Assembly (NCBI GenBank): GCA_963730225.1
Contig: CAVSQX010000004.1
Coordinates: 558,001-622,000, forward strand
Reading direction: 5' to 3'
DNA length: 64,000 nucleotides
From: CAVSQX01 sp963730225
GTDB lineage: Bacteria; Planctomycetota; Phycisphaerae; Tepidisphaerales; Tepidisphaeraceae
The translations under genes and the position numbers were made by a program. The notes under the pieces were generated by a model that was given only the letters and a program-made list of their open reading frames with translations, did no database searches and was not told where the DNA came from. Shown here in pieces: positions 7,543 to 19,352 of this stretch. Each line of letters starts with the position of its first letter. Position 1 is the first letter of the stretch.

Positions 7543-8355
7543 TTAGGCGGGGCAGAGCCCGTACCTGATCAAGGCCGCATGAACGCCGTGATCGTTATTG
7601 CTGGGGGCAATCCAGTCGGCGACTTTCTTCACTTCGGGCCGGGCGTTGCTCATGGCCACCGCCACGCCGGCCAGTTGCAGCATGCCGATATCGTTGAGCG
7701 CGTCGCCGATGGCCATCACGTGCTGCATGTCGATCCCGTAGTGCTGAGCCACTCGCGCCAGCGCCTGCGACTTGCCGGCGTGGGGATGCATGATTTGCAG
7801 CAGATGATCTTCGGTCTGAAGAATGATGGCCCGATCGCCATAGCGCTCGGCCAGCTTCGCCTCCAGCCGGGCAATGATCGTCGGCGGTCCCAGCAGCAGC
7901 AACTTGGTGGCGTCCAGCGAAGAGAACTCTTCCAGCGGCGCGATCACATCGGGCTCAAAAAGCTTTCCGGTTTCGGTGGTGAAGTCGTCGTCGACGCGGT
8001 CGGTGTAGGAGCGATCGAAAATCTCGCAGGTCACCAGAACTTCCTCGTACAGATCGCGCGAATATTCGATGATATCGCGCACCAGCTCGGCCGGGAGCGG
8101 TCGATGAAACAGCGCCGTTCGGTGCGGCTCGTTCCAGATGAGCGCGCCGTTGTAATTGATCTGCACCGTGTCCAGCGACAGCGCATGATAAATCTGCCGC
8201 ACCGCCCGCGGCGGTCGGGCCGAGGCGATCACGATCCGCACGTCCCGCAGACAGCGCAGGCCGTCGAGCGTTTGCTGGCTGATCTGCTTGGAATCGCTCA
8301 GCAGCGTTCCGTCCAGATCCAGGGCCAAGAGGCGAATTGGAGTTGCGCCATTCAT
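7543..8355 (-). CDS. Cof-type HAD-superfamily phosphatase
   Basis: From ATG 8355 the protein is 270 aa, normal for Cof-type HAD hydrolases. HAD motif I is 'LALDLDGTLLSDSK' near residue 10 (nucleophile Asp in DLDGT). Motif II is the Ser of 'IVIASARPPRA'. Motifs III/IV include the Lys in 'HAGKSQALARVAQHYGI' and the acidic 'MAIGDALNDIGML'. Such enzymes dephosphorylate sugar phosphates, nucleotides or pyridoxal phosphate; the substrate here is unknown. A longer frame to 8514 adds residues with no family match. It sits immediately upstream of truD. Confidence 0.85.
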   Translation of the reverse strand: MNGATPIRLLALDLDGTLLSDSKQISQQTLDGLRCLRDVRIVIASARPPRAVRQIYHALSLDTVQINYNGALIWNEPHRTALFHRPLPAELVRDIIEYSRDLYEEVLVTCEIFDRSYTDRVDDDFTTETGKLFEPDVIAPLEEFSSLDATKLLLLGPPTIIARLEAKLAERYGDRAIILQTEDHLLQIMHPHAGKSQALARVAQHYGIDMQHVMAIGDALNDIGMLQLAGVAVAMSNARPEVKKVADWIAPSNNDHGVHAALIRYGLCPA

Positions 8356-8477
8356 CGGTTGGCGTATCGTAGGAGGCGGCCCGCCCCTTTGCCAATCGCC
8401 GTTGGCGTGCGGGAAACCGGCATCGATTCGGGTTTTCTTGTTCCTCTGTTGGGTTGCCGCTATCGTTTTGCCCTCGT

Positions 8478-9578
8478 ATGACGCAAAGCTCGTACTTGTC
8501 GCAGCCGCTGACACATTACAAGCGCGGGTTTCGGCTTCCCCGGTTGCAGGAAGCCGGATTGGTTATCGTCGTTTTGCTCCTGGGCGGCATCCTGACCTAC
8601 TACGGCCACCGCGATGCCCTGCCCGGCCGGCCCAACACGTTTTTGAATCTGGACAACCTCATCGACGGCGTGGCCACGCCGATGAGCGTCTACGCCATCA
8701 TGGCCGTCGGGCAGACGTTCGTCATCATCACCGGTGGAATCGATATTTCCGTCGGATCGATCTTTGCCCTCTCGGCGATGGCGGCGGCCGGCGTGCTCCA
8801 GAACCTCCCGGCCGATACGCCGATGTCCAAATCCGTGCCGATCGCATTCGGCGTCGGAGCGGGCGTGGGATTGGCCTGCGGATTGATCAACGGCATGCTC
8901 ATCACCGCTCTGCGATTGCATCCGTTCATTGTGACGCTGGGCACGCTGAGCATTTTTCGCGGGCAAACCATCGTGGCGACCACGGTCAAAACGCTGCCGT
9001 CGCAGGGGAAGGACCTGCCCGATTCTTTCACGACCGATTTTTTCCAGCGCTATTTTCTCCAGCACCAGACCGGCGGCGTCGGGGTGCAGCTCATGCCGGT
9101 GGCGGTGATGCTGGCGGTGGTGCTCCTCGGATGGTTCTTTCTGCGGCTGACCGTCGCCGGGCGTGAACAGTATGCCGTGGGCGGAAACGAAGAAGCCGCC
9201 AAGTTCAGCGGGCTGCGCGTCAACCGCATCAAGCTGCGGGTGTATGCGATCAGCGGGCTCAGCGCGGGAATCGCCGGGGTGGTTTCCCTCGGACGATTCG
9301 GCGCCGTCTCGGCGGACACGGGAACCGGTTACGAATTGTACGTGATCGCCGCCGCCGTCGTGGGCGGAGCCAGCCTGCTCGGCGGCCGCGGAACCGCGCT
9401 GGGGGCGCTGCTGGGCGCGCTGGTGATCCGCCTGATCGAAGATGGTATTCTGACCCTGCACTGGAATCAGGAATACAGCAAAATCATCGTCGGCTGGGCG
9501 ATTATCGTCGCGGCGGCGATCGATCAGCTCAGCGAGTTTTTCCGCAACCGCTGGCTGGCGCGAGTTGGGCGAAAGTGA
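8478..9578 (+). CDS. ABC sugar transporter permease (RbsC-like)
   Basis: The 366-aa integral membrane protein has about nine to ten hydrophobic segments and the RbsC/XylH family signature 'ITGGIDISVGSIFALSAM', then 'GGNEEAAKFSGLRVNRIK' and 'VGGASLLGGRGTALGALLGA'. It forms the membrane channel of a ribose/xylose/galactose-class importer. The start chosen is ATG 8478, which leaves a cytosolic tail before the first helix; an in-frame ATG at 8454 is also possible. It opens a permease, binding protein, ATPase gene set; no sugar kinase or regulator is adjacent. Confidence 0.88.
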   Translation: MTQSSYLSQPLTHYKRGFRLPRLQEAGLVIVVLLLGGILTYYGHRDALPGRPNTFLNLDNLIDGVATPMSVYAIMAVGQTFVIITGGIDISVGSIFALSAMAAAGVLQNLPADTPMSKSVPIAFGVGAGVGLACGLINGMLITALRLHPFIVTLGTLSIFRGQTIVATTVKTLPSQGKDLPDSFTTDFFQRYFLQHQTGGVGVQLMPVAVMLAVVLLGWFFLRLTVAGREQYAVGGNEEAAKFSGLRVNRIKLRVYAISGLSAGIAGVVSLGRFGAVSADTGTGYELYVIAAAVVGGASLLGGRGTALGALLGALVIRLIEDGILTLHWNQEYSKIIVGWAIIVAAAIDQLSEFFRNRWLARVGRK

Positions 9579-9612
9579 CGGAATCGCAATCACCAAAAGC
9601 GAGGAGATGACA

Positions 9613-10590
9613 ATGGCAAAACGAGGATTGGCGTGCATCGTGGGCTGCCTGGCGACGTTGGCGCTGACACTTTGCGCGTGGGGCGCGGACAAACAAATCA
9701 CGATTGGAATGGTCGCCAAGAGCCAGTCCAACGCGGTTTTTCAGGCGGCATACAAGGGGGCGCTGGATGCCGCCAAGGAGCTGGGGCCGAAGTATGGTGT
9801 GGATGTGACCATCGACTGGCAAACACCGCCGGATGAAGACGCCGAGAAACAGGCCGAAGCCGTCGAAGCATTGGCGCGCGATGGAGCACAGGGGATCGCG
9901 GTTTCGTGCAGCGAAGCGCACACGCTGACTCCCGCCATCAACCGCGCGGTTTCGCGCGGCGTGGCGGTGATGTGCTTCGATTCCGACGCCCCCCGAAGCA
10001 AGCGCTTCGCCTACTACGGCACCGACGACACCGCCTGCGGCACGCAAGTCATGCAGGAACTGGCCAAGGTCATGGACGACAAGGGAACCATCGCGATTCT
10101 CGCCGGCAATCAAAGCGCGCCGAATCTTCAGGCCCGCGTTCGGGCGGTGACGGCGGAATTGGCCAAGCATCCGGACATGAAATTGCTGTCCGCCAGCGGC
10201 GGAATTTTTTATCACGAGGAGACGCCGGAGAAAGCCGCCGAAGCGATCGCCACCGCGCAAAGCGCAAACCCGGAGATTCAGGGCTGGGCGTTGGTGGGCG
10301 GCTGGCCGCTGTTCACGCAGAACGCGTTGCCCTGGCCGGCGGGAAGCATCAAAGTGGTTTCGGTCGATGCCCTGCCGGCCGAGTTGGCGTACCTGCGCGA
10401 CGGACACGTGCAGGTTCTGCTGGCGCAGGATTGTTACGGATGGGGATACAAGTCGGTTAACATTCTTCTGGACAAGATTATCAAGAACCAGGATCCCCCC
10501 AACGTGCGGGTGATCGATCCACTGACGAGGGTGACCAAGGACAACGTCGATGCGTTCGCCAAAAACTGGGACAAGTGGCTCGGCAAATGA
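9613..10590 (+). CDS. Periplasmic sugar-binding protein of ABC transporter (RbsB-like)
   Basis: The 325-aa protein starts at ATG 9613 behind GAGGAG and has a cleavable signal ending near 'LCAWGA'. The mature part is a type I periplasmic-binding fold: 'ITIGMVAKSQSNAVFQAAYK', 'DAEKQAEAVEALARDGAQGI', 'GVAVMCFDSDAP', 'GTIAILAGNQSAPN'. It should deliver a monosaccharide to the permease encoded 34 bp upstream. Exact ligand cannot be read from sequence. Confidence 0.88.
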   Translation: MAKRGLACIVGCLATLALTLCAWGADKQITIGMVAKSQSNAVFQAAYKGALDAAKELGPKYGVDVTIDWQTPPDEDAEKQAEAVEALARDGAQGIAVSCSEAHTLTPAINRAVSRGVAVMCFDSDAPRSKRFAYYGTDDTACGTQVMQELAKVMDDKGTIAILAGNQSAPNLQARVRAVTAELAKHPDMKLLSASGGIFYHEETPEKAAEAIATAQSANPEIQGWALVGGWPLFTQNALPWPAGSIKVVSVDALPAELAYLRDGHVQVLLAQDCYGWGYKSVNILLDKIIKNQDPPNVRVIDPLTRVTKDNVDAFAKNWDKWLGK

Positions 10591-10711
10591 GCCGCCGAAG
10601 GTCGCGGATTTCGGTCTGCCGATCGCCGACAGCCTGTTGGGCGGCGTGAAGCCGGCCAAGGCAAATCGTCCAGTTGACCGCCGGCCTCCCACGCTGGAGT
10701 TCCGCTCGCGG

Positions 10712-12208
10712 ATGCCGATGATCGAGTTCCAGGTCATCACCAAAAAATTCGGCGGGGTGACGGCGCTGGACGGCGTGAATCTTTCCATCGTGCAGGGGGA
10801 ATGCCACGCGCTGATGGGCGAAAACGGGGCGGGCAAATCGACGCTGGGAAAAATTCTCGCCGGCATTCATCGTCCCGACCGCGGAAAGCTGATCATCGAC
10901 GGCCGCGAGCAGAGCTTCGGTTCTCCCGCGGCCGCCATGAAAGCCGGGATTGGAATGGTGCATCAGGAACTGGCCTTCTGCCCGGATTTAAGCGTGGCGG
11001 AAAATCTGAACATGGGGAAATACCCGCGGTTCCTGGGACTGCTGAGCCGGCGCAAAATGGTTCACCGGGCCAGGGAATTGCTGATGCAGATCGGCTCGGC
11101 GATCGACGTGAACCGCATGATGCGCGAGCTTTCGACGGCCCAGGAGCAGATGGTGCAGATCGCCTCGGCCGTCGGCACGGGGGCGAGGATTCTGGTGTTC
11201 GATGAGCCGACGGCGTCGCTTTCGGAGTTCGAAGCGCAGGAGCTGTTCGGACTGATCGAGCGGATGCGCTCCCGCGGCGTCACGATCATCTACGTTTCCC
11301 ATCGGATGCCCGAGGTGTTTCGGCTGTGCGATCGCATCAGCGTGCTGCGCGATGGGCGATACGTCGGCACGCTGGATCGCAATCAGGCCACGCAGGATCA
11401 GATCGTGCAGATGATGATCGGTCGGACCCTGGCGGATTATTTTCCCCAACATCTGACCGAGCGGGCCAACGAGGTTTTGCTTTGGGTTCGGAATTTCCAT
11501 TCGCCGGGGAAATTCATCGATGTTTCTTTCGAGCTTCGCAAGGGGGAGATTCTGGGATTGGCCGGTTTGGTGGGCGCGGGCCGCAGCGAAATTGCCCGGG
11601 CGATTTTCGGTCTCGATCGGCGGGCCGACGGGGAAGTGCTGTTTGAGGGCCGGCCCATCAAGCTGCGTTCGATTCGCCGGGCGATGAAGCTGGGGATCGG
11701 CATGGTTCCCGAGGACCGCAAACGCCAGGGACTCGTGTTGATGATGAGCGGCCGGGCGAACACATCGCTGGCGGTGCTGGATCGGATGAAGTGGCTCGGC
11801 CTGCTGCGATTCCGCCGCGAAAGGCTCGAAGCCGATCGGCTGTTCAGCCAGCTTCACGTGAAAACGCCGTCGCTGGAAACTCCGGTGGCGGCGATGAGCG
11901 GCGGAAATCAGCAGAAAGTCGCTTTGGCCAAGTGGCTCATCCGCAACTGCAAGCTGCTGATCGTCGACGAGCCGACGCGCGGCGTGGATGTGGGAGCCAA
12001 GGCCGCCATCCATCAACTGCTCGACGAACTGGCCCGCAGCGGCGTCGGCATTCTGCTGATTTCTTCGGAATTGCCGGAAGTGCTGAACCTCTCGACGCGC
12101 GTGCTGGTGATGAGAGAGGGCCGGCTCGTCGGCGAACTTCCGCGGGCCAAGGCCACACAGGAAAATGCGATGCGCCTGATGGCCGGCGTGGAAACCTCGG
12201 CCGCGTGA
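10712..12208 (+). CDS. ABC sugar transporter ATPase, double nucleotide-binding domain (RbsA/MglA-like)
   Basis: The 498-aa protein has tandem ATPase domains. Domain 1 has Walker A 'GENGAGKST', signature 'ELSTAQEQM' and Walker B 'ILVFDEPTASL'. Domain 2 has the usual degenerate Walker A 'GLVGAGRSE', signature 'MSGGNQQKV' and Walker B 'LLIVDEPTRGVDVGAK'. This is the RbsA/MglA/XylG layout. ATG 10712 is preferred over an upstream in-frame start at 10550 that overlaps the binding-protein gene; the 121-bp gap holds no other gene. It completes the sugar importer. Confidence 0.88.
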   Translation: MPMIEFQVITKKFGGVTALDGVNLSIVQGECHALMGENGAGKSTLGKILAGIHRPDRGKLIIDGREQSFGSPAAAMKAGIGMVHQELAFCPDLSVAENLNMGKYPRFLGLLSRRKMVHRARELLMQIGSAIDVNRMMRELSTAQEQMVQIASAVGTGARILVFDEPTASLSEFEAQELFGLIERMRSRGVTIIYVSHRMPEVFRLCDRISVLRDGRYVGTLDRNQATQDQIVQMMIGRTLADYFPQHLTERANEVLLWVRNFHSPGKFIDVSFELRKGEILGLAGLVGAGRSEIARAIFGLDRRADGEVLFEGRPIKLRSIRRAMKLGIGMVPEDRKRQGLVLMMSGRANTSLAVLDRMKWLGLLRFRRERLEADRLFSQLHVKTPSLETPVAAMSGGNQQKVALAKWLIRNCKLLIVDEPTRGVDVGAKAAIHQLLDELARSGVGILLISSELPEVLNLSTRVLVMREGRLVGELPRAKATQENAMRLMAGVETSAA

Positions 12209-12215
12209 TTGGGAC

Positions 12216-15200
12216 TCACACCTCTCTGCATTCCCTGGGATGCAGAAAAACCAGAATGGATTTTGCGATTCTTTTTCCGGTGATTCGCTGGATCGCTTCC
12301 CGGTAGAGCCGCAACTGCGAGCGGTAGATTTCAGCACGCTGATCGATGCCGTCGCCGCTGACTCGATCGGTTTTGTAATCGACGATGATGTACTGCTCGC
12401 CGACGGGCACCAGCACATCGAGCCGGCCGCGCACCATCGTTTGGTCGAGCGGATCGTCGCTGGGCTGCGACGAGGCAAGCGGAAAATAAATCGGTATTTC
12501 GCGCAGCAGATCGGCGGCGTGGGTTCTGAGCAACTGACCCACGTCGTGATGCATCAGCCAATCGATCGCGGCCAGATCGACGGAACCGGCCAAGCGCGAA
12601 TCGAGCCGATGGGAATCGAGCATCCGCCGCACCTGCCGCAAAATCGCTTCGACGCCGGCGGCATCGGAAAAATCCAGATGTTCCAGCACCAGATGAGTCG
12701 CCGTTCCGCGGTCGGCGGCGTCGAGCGGAGCGAGCCCGGCGAAGGCGGGCGGCAGCGGAAGCTGGCGATCCAATTCCATCGGCGTCGCCTGCTGCTTGGA
12801 AAGGCTCGTGACCGACACGGCGGCCGGGGCGATGGTCAGCGATTGGAACGGATATTTCGCGGTCAGCCGATCGGTGATTTCGGCGGCCAGCGGCGAGCGC
12901 GGCACATCCGCATACACCGCTTCCAGTGCGGCCAATTTTGGATCGACGGGAATCTCAGCCGTCGCCTGTGCCGCCAACTGAGCGATCTCCTCCGGGGCAT
13001 GCAACTCGGTCTTCAGCATTCCATTGGAGAGCACCGCCGCAGGGCCGAGCCAATCGAGCATCGTGTGCGCGGCGAGCACGGTTTGCGCAGGAATCGCGCC
13101 GACGTGATTTTCCCAGCGGCTGATCCACTGCTCCGGCTGTTTTTCGCCGCAGGTTCCGACCAGAATCAGATGCTCGCGGGCCCGAGTCATCGCCACGTAG
13201 AGAACGCGCAATTCCTCGGCGATGGTCTGTTGGCGGATGCGTTGCCGCACGACGGTGGAGGCGAGCGAGGGATAGCGAATCTGCCGCTCCAGATCGATCA
13301 CCTCCAGCCCCAGCCCGGCGGCGCGATCGAGAAGCACCGAGCCCGATGCGTCCTGAAAGTTAATCTTCTTGCCCAGATCGGGAAGGATCACCACGGGAAA
13401 TTCCAAACCCTTGGAGCGATGGATGCTCTGGATTCGCACCACGTCATCGGCGTCGCTGGCCAAGGAAGCCTGGCCCAGATCGGCGTCGGCCTGAAGCTTT
13501 TGGAGGAATTCGAGAAATCGGCCAAGTCCCTGCCGGCGGAACGTGCCGAATTGCCGGGCCCGATCGTGCAGCTCGATGAGATTCGCCTGCCGCTGCGCCC
13601 GTCGGGAAGACCGCTGCAAAATGCGAGGAAAGCCGGTCTGGTCGTAAATCGTCCACAGTACTTCGGCCAGCGGCCGTTGCCGCGCCAACTGCCGCCAGGT
13701 TTCGATCTGTTTGAAGAAATCGCGCAGGGCGGCGGCGAGCTCGTCGTCTTTCTCGCAAGCGTATCGGTTCGTCGCTCGATGGAATTCGTCCGCGTGGAAA
13801 TGCCAGGCGGATGCGGGCCAAGCAATCTTCGGCGTTGGGCAAACCGCTCAACGGGCCGCGCAGCACCGCCGCCAGCGGGATGTCCTGCTGCGGCGTTTTC
13901 CAGCAGCTTCAGCAGCGAAAGCACATCCGTGATTTCCGTGGCCTGAAAATATCCCGTCGAGCTTTCGCTGTGAACGGCGACGCCGCAATCGCGCAGCATC
14001 TGGGCGAACGGATCGGCCTTGAATTTCATGGAGCGAAGAAGAATGACGATATCGCCCAGGCGAATCGGGCGCGGCTGGCCGGAGCGATCGACGACGTGCA
14101 TCGCCGGGCGATCGGATCGGCCGGTGATTTCCAGAATTCGCCGCGCCACCAGGGCGGCCTCGCGCTGCGTGCGATCCAAATCCTCGCCGTCGGATTCCTC
14201 GGCCGGCGCGCCGCGGAGCAGATGCAATTCGATCGGAGCTCCGTGAAACAGCGGCAGGTCGGATGCCTGCGGATAATGGGCCGCGGGCTTGAGCTGTTGC
14301 GACTGGTTGTAATCCAGATCGGCGGCGGCGCGGGTCATCAGTTTCTCGAAGACGCCGTTGATCGACTTCAAGCAGCGGATGGCGGCTGCGGAAATTCTGC
14401 TGGAGATCGATGACCCGGCCGTGGCTCTTTGGCTTGGGAATATTCGTCGCTTCGCTTGAGAAACAGTCCCGCTTCGGCCAGACGAAATCGGTAAATGCTC
14501 TGCTTCACGTCGCCGACGCAGAAAAGATTCGGCGTGACGCCGGCGCGGCCGGCCATGCACTCCCGGCTGACTAGCGAAAGAATCGCATCCTGCACTTCGT
14601 TGATGTCCTGATATTCGTCGACCAGCACGTGCTTGAATCGACTCTGTTGCCCAAGGGCCAGGGCCGAGGGCGCGGCCCCGTCGCGCAGAATGGAAAGCGA
14701 CATTCGTTCCAGATCGGAAAAATCCAGCGCGTTCTCCTGATCTTTGGCGGCGGCGTAGCGATCGGCGAATTCATGCACCAGCGACAGAAAAGTCCGGGCG
14801 TGCGGCAGAACCACCGTCAATCCGTCCTTCCATTCCTGCTCGGTGAACAACGCCGATTTCCGCCATGCGCCTTCCTTCATTTCCTTCTTCACCGAATCGA
14901 TTCGATCCTGGGCCAACTCCTTTCCCACCAGCTTGGAACTGGCGGCGGGCAGGCGCGGAAGCTCGGCGGCGGATTCCTCGGCCAGCGCGTCGGGGCCATG
15001 GTTTTGCAGCACGTCGACCCAGTGGTCGATGATCTTCCACAGCTCGCGCAGATGCTCGACATATTGCGGAAAACGGCCCATTTCCTTCACGAATTTCCCG
15101 GCTTCACCACAGGCTTGCCGCAGCGATTCAAGGCTTTGCTTCATGGAATCGATGAGCCGACCGCCGAGTTGCGTTTGTCGAAAATGGATGATCGATCGGC

Positions 15201-15801
15201 TCGGCGATTCGCAGAATTGCTTTGCTGATCCAGTCGTCAGGATCGACCAGGCTGGCGAGCATCTGATGGGCACGCAAAATCAATTGGGCGATTTTTTCGT
15301 CGTCGCCGTCGCCGTAACAATCGACGAATTGCCGGAACGCGGCATCGTTTTCGTCGTCGAAGCGATCGGCAAGCAGTTCCCGGGCGATCTCGACTTTCAA
15401 CAAGTCCGCCTCATCGGCGTCGAGAATTTCAAAGCCGGGATCGATGCCCAGCAGATGGAAATTCTCGCGCAGCAGCAGAGGCGCAGAAGCTGTGCAGCGT
15501 GCCGATGGCGGCGCCGTCGACCAGCGCCAGTTGCCGGGCGGTGTGGGCGGTAGGATTTTCAGCGTGCCGCTGGGCCAGGGCGTTTTGAATTCGCGCTTTC
15601 ATCTCGGCGGCGGCGTTTTCGGTGAAGGTGACGACCAGCAGATCGGAGGCTCCGCACGGCGGGTCGGGCATCGCACATCAGATGAACGCAGCGCTGGGCC
15701 AGAACGCTGGTTTTTCCCGAGCCGGCGGCGGCGGAAACCAGCAGGCTCTTGCCGGTGAGCGTGATGCCGTCGCGCTGGGCTCTGGTCCATTCAATCGCCA
15801 T
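12216..15801 (-). CDS. addA: AddA-type helicase/nuclease subunit, multiply frameshifted
   Basis: Joined across frames, the product is a ~1,190-aa UvrD-like helicase with a C-terminal RecB-type nuclease. N-terminus: 'MAIEWTRAQRDGITLTGKSL' with Walker A 'SAAAGSGKTSVLAQRC'. Later: 'LLVVTFTENAAAEMK', 'LVDEYQDINEVQD' (motif II), 'VIDLQQNFRSRHPLLEV' (motif IV), 'IQSIHRSKGLEFPVVILP' (motif V), 'LYVAMTRAREHLILVG' (motif VI) and the nuclease motif 'YIIVDYKTD'. With AddB it resects double-strand breaks. Frame changes are needed near 15665, 15485, 15195, 14430, 14360, 13890 and 13755. Correct-frame stretches contain no nonsense codons, which argues for base-calling error over decay. Its start overlaps addB's end by 11 bp. 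Confidence 0.8.
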
Positions 15802-18800
15802 CGCCGCCTCCTCCGCTTCCTCCGCCTCCGATGGTCAATTGCGTGAGAACATCCTGGCGGTTCAGCGTCGGAAGGAAATTGTAACGATTGATGCCCGGCT
15901 CGAACCGGCAGACGCTTTGATAACGGCAATGCGGACAGGGAGTGTGGTTGCGCAGCCGGTATGGAAAAACCCGGATGTCGCCGCTCATGAGACGGTCGGC
16001 CAGTTTTCCGATGCGGCGACGGACTTGCCGCAGCAACGCCGACAAATCGGCCTCGTCGGCAACGTCGGTGTTGTGCCGATGGCCGATGTTGCCGTCCTTG
16101 TTGATGAAAAACTGCGCGACCGGCGAGTGCCCCTGCGTCGTGGACGAGTCCACCGATGCCAGGGCGCCGTGGGCGATGATTCCGCGCGGTTTGTTTCGCA
16201 GATGAAAATCCGCATCGGATGGATCGACGGCCGCGGCGGGGTGATCGACCGATTGCGGAGTGTGAAGCAACTGCAAAAAAAATCCCGCCGCCGCCGTGAG
16301 TTTTCGGCCCGTGAGCTTCTGCGCCGGTTTCCTGGAGGACCAGCAGATCGGTCAGAAGTTGCAGGCTCAGGCCGTGAAAGACGCGCTCCAGCGCCAAAAC
16401 GCCGCCGGAAAGCTTGTAATCGGCGATGGCGAATTGATCGCCCTGCTCGTGCAGATCGACGCGGTCGATTTTTCCGCTGAGCTGGATTTGTCGGCCTTCG
16501 GGGGTCGTCACGATGAAAGCAGGGAGTTTTTGGCCGTCGCCGAAACGCAGATTGGTGAACGCCGGTCGGAATTTTCCGCGGCGGTGAATTTCCCGCTGGT
16601 TCTGCACGGCCGCCAGCAGCGTCGTTTCGATTCGCGTCAGCAGATAATGGTTTCGCGCACTGCTGAGCATCAGTTCGCCGCGGATTTGCCCGCCGATTTC
16701 CTGGGCGTGCCGGGAAATTCGCCGGGCCAGATCGTCGGCGTCGAGCGTGCGCCAGTCGAGTCGTTGTGCGAGGATTTCGCCCACAAGATTCTCGAGAATG
16801 CGATGGTAGATCAGGCCCAGGTCCAGATGGGTGACATCGGCCGGCTCGCGGTGCATGGAGGCACAGGCCGTGATCCGACAAAATGCTGGAACGGACAGGC
16901 GGCGAATGCTTCGATTTGCGTGACACTCGCTCGCAGCGGAGCGGGGAATAACTGCGCGGCGATGGCCGGCGACAGAACGGCAGCGTTGGAATAGCTCAAG
17001 CGCTTTCCAGGCGCGGAATCGCACGTTGTCGATCGCATCATCGCAGCAATCGTGCTGGGCGAGCCATTGATACAGTGCGGGCCATGGATCGACGGCGGCA
17101 GCTTTTCCGCGCGCCCAGCGCATCAGGGCGGTGACCAGTTGGCGAGGCGTGCCGATGCTGCGCGGATCGTCAGCGGACGCACGCAGCTCATGCTGCACGA
17201 TATTTTTTGTTCTCTCGCCTTGAGCGTTGAGCGTTGCATTCAGTTTCCCCGAGCCCGCACCTCTGCCCTCCCCTCTTCGAGCCCGAGCCCAGAGCCAATG
17301 CGCCGGCAGTACCAGGGGAGGCGGAAAAAAGTTCGAGCGCCTGGTTCCAGAAAATGGACGGACTTGCGGTCCGGCCGTTGATGTCGGAAAGCGGGCCGGC
17401 TGAGCACCAGGCGATTGGAAGCGCGGGTGAAAGCGAGATAGGCGAGGAATCGCTCGTCGAGCATTCGACGCTGCGTGTCGGGATCGAGATCGATTTTTCG
17501 CCCCGCCAGAACCGCACGCTGCGAGTCGGAAAACACGCAGTCGGGGCGGTGCGAGAGCGGGGAAGGAGCGTTGATTGAGGCCGAGCACAAACACCAGCCG
17601 CAGCGGCGGCGTGCGGGTGCGATCGATTTGTCCGACGAGAATTCCGTCGATGGTCTGCGGCGGCAGGGCGAGATCGAATGTTTCCAGCCCGGCGTCGAGA
17701 CAGTCGAGAAAATCGCCGACGGTCGCCGGTTCGGCGCCCAGAAGATTGGCGATGTGCTCGAGCAGTTCGGTCAGATTCGCCCAGACCTGCTCGTGCTCGC
17801 CGCGCTGCTCGAGATTGCCGGCGGATTCGGCTTGCGTTCAACCACGCCAGCAACTGGGCACGAACGCCAAATGCTTCGAGAAGTTTGATCAGCTCGGCGA
17901 CGAATTGGGAGATCGTCTGCCGTGGCGATGCGAAAGTCAGAAATGGAGAGAGCTTGGCAAGCAGCGACTGGCGAATGGCGTCGATTCGAGCGGACGGATC
18001 GTCGCCCGACGCCGCGTCGCTGGTCAGATGTCGGCGGAACTCCCACGGCTTGGGTGAACTCCACATCGCTCCACGAATGCGATGCCGCAGCACGTAATTT
18101 TCCAGCTCATCGGCTTCGTCGAAGCTGACGTCGGCCAGACCCGTCTTGGTGAAAGCCATGACCGCCTCGTGCGGAAAACCATCGCGGGCAATCAAAAGTG
18201 CCGAACGAACGAATTGCAGCAACGGATGGTGCGCGGCGGTGCGGCGGCGATCGGAAAAATGCGGCAGTTCGTGCTCGGTGAAACTGGCGCGAATCGGCTC
18301 GTGGTATTCGTCCAGATTTCGCACCAGCACGGCGATGTCACGCAGACGAAGCCCGCCGCGCAGCGCGGCGCGAATTCGCCGGGCTACGGCGTCGACTTCG
18401 GCGGGCAGATCGGGAGCGTCGAAAAACTCAATCGAAGTTTCCGGGTCAATTGGCGAGGGCGACGGGGCGAAAAGATTTTTCTCCAACTGAGCCAGCGGCA
18501 CGGAATTGAATCGCTGGGGCTGCGTAAGAATCAGCGGCGGATCGATTGGAACATCGGCCTGCGCAGCGCCCAGTGGAGTGAGCGGTAAGTGCGCTCGGTT
18601 CGATGCAGCAGCGAAAGATCGTCGGGAAGAAGATTGGGATCGGCGACGATCGGGCTGGCCGGGTCGATCAGCAGCCCGATCTCGGTGCGGCTTCTTTTGG
18701 CCACGGCGACGAGCAGTTTTTGCTCGAAGGCGCTGAAATCGAAAAAGTCGTCGACGAAAACCGTGGCGTCGTTGAGCAGCCGGCAATCGCCGACGCGGCG

Positions 18801-19352
18801 CATGACCAATTCCAGCCGGCGGTGCGGATCGAGTCGCTCCTGTCCGATGTAGGCCTGATACTTCGACAGCAACAGGCTCAGATCGTGGAGCTTGTCGGCC
18901 AGCGGATCGGCGGCGTCGAGTTGGGCGAGGGATTCTTCGAGCTTTGGTGCATCGACGCCGGCGCGGGAGAATTCGCCGAAGGTGGAATCCAGTTCGGCGG
19001 CGAGCCCGGCGCGGCGGGCGCTGGATTGGTAGAATTTCAGTTGCTTTTCATTGGTTCGCAGAAGGTGAGCGATCACCAGCCGCCGACCGATGGGCGTCAC
19101 TTCGGGAATGCCGACGTCGCCGCAGTCGGCGAGAATCGCATGGCCGAGCTCGTCGAAGGATAGGACTCGCACCCGGCTGAAACCGCCGAGGCGGCAGGCG
19201 AGTTCGCGCTGGGCCTGAAAGGTGGCTTGACGGGGAAGCAGCCAGAAAATTGGCGAGCCGAGCGGGGCGGAACGCAGCAGTTGGGCGATCTGCTCGAAGC
19301 AGTGGTGCGTTTTGCCGACGCCGGCACGGCCCAGGATGAAGCGGACGGGCAT
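15791..19352 (-). CDS. addB: AddB-type nuclease subunit, multiply frameshifted
   Basis: The N-terminus 'MPVRFILGRAGVGKTHHCFE' is the AddB/RexB helicase-like start. The C-terminal region has the nuclease strand 'FAIADYKLSGG' and the iron-sulfur Cys set: one Cys in 'IEAFAACPFQHF' (near 16890) and three in 'CPHCRYQSVC' just before the end. Assembled length is about 1,185 aa, normal for the family. Frame jumps are required near 18590, 17830, 17560, 17395, 17250, 17000, 16870, 16320 and 16270, yet each in-frame piece is clean. It precedes addA in one transcription unit (overlap at 15791-15801). The lesion density matches addA and points to poor sequence in this stretch. Confidence 0.75.

Noticed and set aside
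12240..13946. A 568-codon plus-strand frame
   Set aside because: Complement of addA coding sequence; sense pieces carry helicase and nuclease motifs.
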